5,791 nucleotides of DNA from Deltaproteobacteria bacterium. GTDB lineage: Bacteria; Desulfobacterota; Dissulfuribacteria; Dissulfuribacterales; QOAL01. The translations under genes were made by a program, and so were the position numbers. This document shows positions 5,002-5,791 of the stretch, piece by piece. The notes beneath the pieces are model-generated. The model searched no databases. It saw only the letters and a list, made by a program, of their open reading frames with translations, and was not told the origin of the DNA. The DNA lies in the NCBI GenBank assembly GCA_026988585.1, contig JALSKY010000312.1, positions 1 through 5,791 of the forward strand. The letters run 5' to 3'. Each line of letters starts with the position of its first letter. Within the stretch, counting starts at the first letter, position 1.

Positions 5002-5791
5002 ATGAGCAACAGTTTTGAAAAGGCACTGGAGATCGGTCGTCCCCCAAACATTCAGAAGATATTTCCCAATTCAAGGGCGTTGATAGTAAGTGGCAAGGTG
5101 ATTGACCGGGCCCTTTTGAAAAAGGGCAAGGCCATGACCATTGCAGCAAATGCGAGGAATTATATCGTTGTCAGAGGCGTGCTCGCCGCTGCCCAACGTG
5201 CCAATGCAGCAATAATCATGGAGATTGCCAGGTCTGAGGGTGGCGCAAATGCCTATTGCGCTACTAATTTCTGGAATTTGGCCAGACGGGTGGACCAGGT
5301 TGCCAATGAACTGGGGATAACTGTTCCTGTAGCCATTCATGCAGATCATTACGGTATAAAAAAAGCAGAGGATATAGAACCTGCCAAGGTGGAGATTCCT
5401 ACCCTTTTTCAGGCAGGTATAACTTCCATTGCCATAGATGCCTCTCATATGCCTGATGATCAGAATCTTCTGGCAAATATAGAGCTTAATGCCTATGTAC
5501 CAAAGTGGGCCGGTCTTGAGACAGAGGTTGGTGAAATCAAAGGAAAACTTGGGCTTTCTACTGTAGAGGAGGCCCTGTTCCTGATCAGAGGGCTCAATGC
5601 CCATGATATCTTTCCAGACTGGATCGCCCTGAACAATGGCACAACCCATGGAATCCAGGCAAGTGATCAAGGGATCCAGGTTGATCTTACTGCAGAGATC
5701 CACAAGGCCCTGGAACCATACAAGGTGTCAGGTGCACAGCACGGCACCTCTGGTAACAACTCCGAAAGGTTGAGAGAGATTGCTGAGAAGA
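5002..5791 (+). CDS. fba: Class II fructose-bisphosphate aldolase, N-terminal part (runs off the right edge)
   Basis: The frame is open from ATG 5002 to the end of the window: 263 whole codons plus one base, no stop. The protein should be a Zn-dependent class II aldolase that reversibly cleaves fructose 1,6-bisphosphate into dihydroxyacetone phosphate and glyceraldehyde 3-phosphate in cytosolic glycolysis and gluconeogenesis. The signature HADH is at residues 113-116, with Asp115 the likely catalytic acid and His116 a metal ligand. Further matches are SIAIDASH at 142-149, LETEVGEIKG at 172-181 (the family's Glu-containing metal-site loop), NNGTTHG at 211-217 with His216 as ligand, and QHGTSG at 246-251 with His247 as ligand and a phosphate-binding loop. 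The rest of the phosphate site lies beyond the edge. The motif details differ from E. coli FbaA and look like the longer (about 430 residues, from memory) class II enzymes of deltaproteobacteria. The aldolase superfamily is secure; substrate is inferred, and a related sugar-bisphosphate aldolase cannot be excluded. Confidence 0.9.
   Translation, partial: MSNSFEKALEIGRPPNIQKIFPNSRALIVSGKVIDRALLKKGKAMTIAANARNYIVVRGVLAAAQRANAAIIMEIARSEGGANAYCATNFWNLARRVDQVANELGITVPVAIHADHYGIKKAEDIEPAKVEIPTLFQAGITSIAIDASHMPDDQNLLANIELNAYVPKWAGLETEVGEIKGKLGLSTVEEALFLIRGLNAHDIFPDWIALNNGTTHGIQASDQGIQVDLTAEIHKALEPYKVSGAQHGTSGNNSERLREIAEK

Noticed and set aside
5071..5703. 210-codon antisense open frame inside the aldolase gene
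   Set aside because: It lies wholly opposite a gene with clear class II aldolase motifs, has no recognisable domain and no good ribosome binding site. Such shadows are common opposite biased coding sequence.

Overview
The window looks like chromosomal DNA from a Gram-negative bacterium. A Desulfobacterota (deltaproteobacterial) host is my best guess. It rests on the set of exopolysaccharide genes, the lipoprotein signal peptide, and an aldolase that resembles, from memory, the long class II enzymes of that group. No rRNA or other taxonomic marker is present, so the assignment is tentative. All genes lie on the + strand, base composition is fairly balanced, and codon use looks uniform. I see no tRNA, insertion sequence, CRISPR array or phage gene.

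Positions 2-4822 hold four consecutive genes of an exopolysaccharide export and chain-length module of the type found at XrtA (EpsH exosortase)/PEP-CTERM loci. They are the C-terminal end of a Wzz/GNVR chain-length determinant (2-226), a cytoplasmic BY-type tyrosine autokinase (316-1143), an ExeA/GspA-like AAA ATPase with a coiled-coil tail (1213-2451), and a TPR-repeat lipoprotein of PrsT type (2429-4822). In the usual model, the membrane chain-length protein and the separate cytoplasmic kinase form a split co-polymerase that controls polymer length through cycles of tyrosine phosphorylation. The ATPase and the large TPR lipoprotein are regular companions of these loci, but their exact jobs are poorly established. 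The last two genes overlap by 23 bases and are probably translationally coupled. No exosortase, PEP-CTERM substrate, glycosyltransferase or outer-membrane export channel is visible, so the XrtA link rests on family resemblance and gene order.

The spacer at 4823-5001 is the boundary of the module. It holds a 9-bp hairpin, a strong rho-independent terminator (4875-4907), a perfect TATAAT box, and a strong Shine-Dalgarno before the next gene. The window ends inside a class II fructose-bisphosphate aldolase gene (5002 to the edge), a housekeeping gene of central carbon metabolism that appears to be a separate transcription unit.

The clearest oddities are an Asp in place of the first glycine of the kinase P-loop signature, the lack of a C-terminal tyrosine cluster in that kinase, the overlap of the last two module genes, and an unusually structured aldolase leader with four CAGGAG motifs. 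I did not find a convincing undescribed system here.
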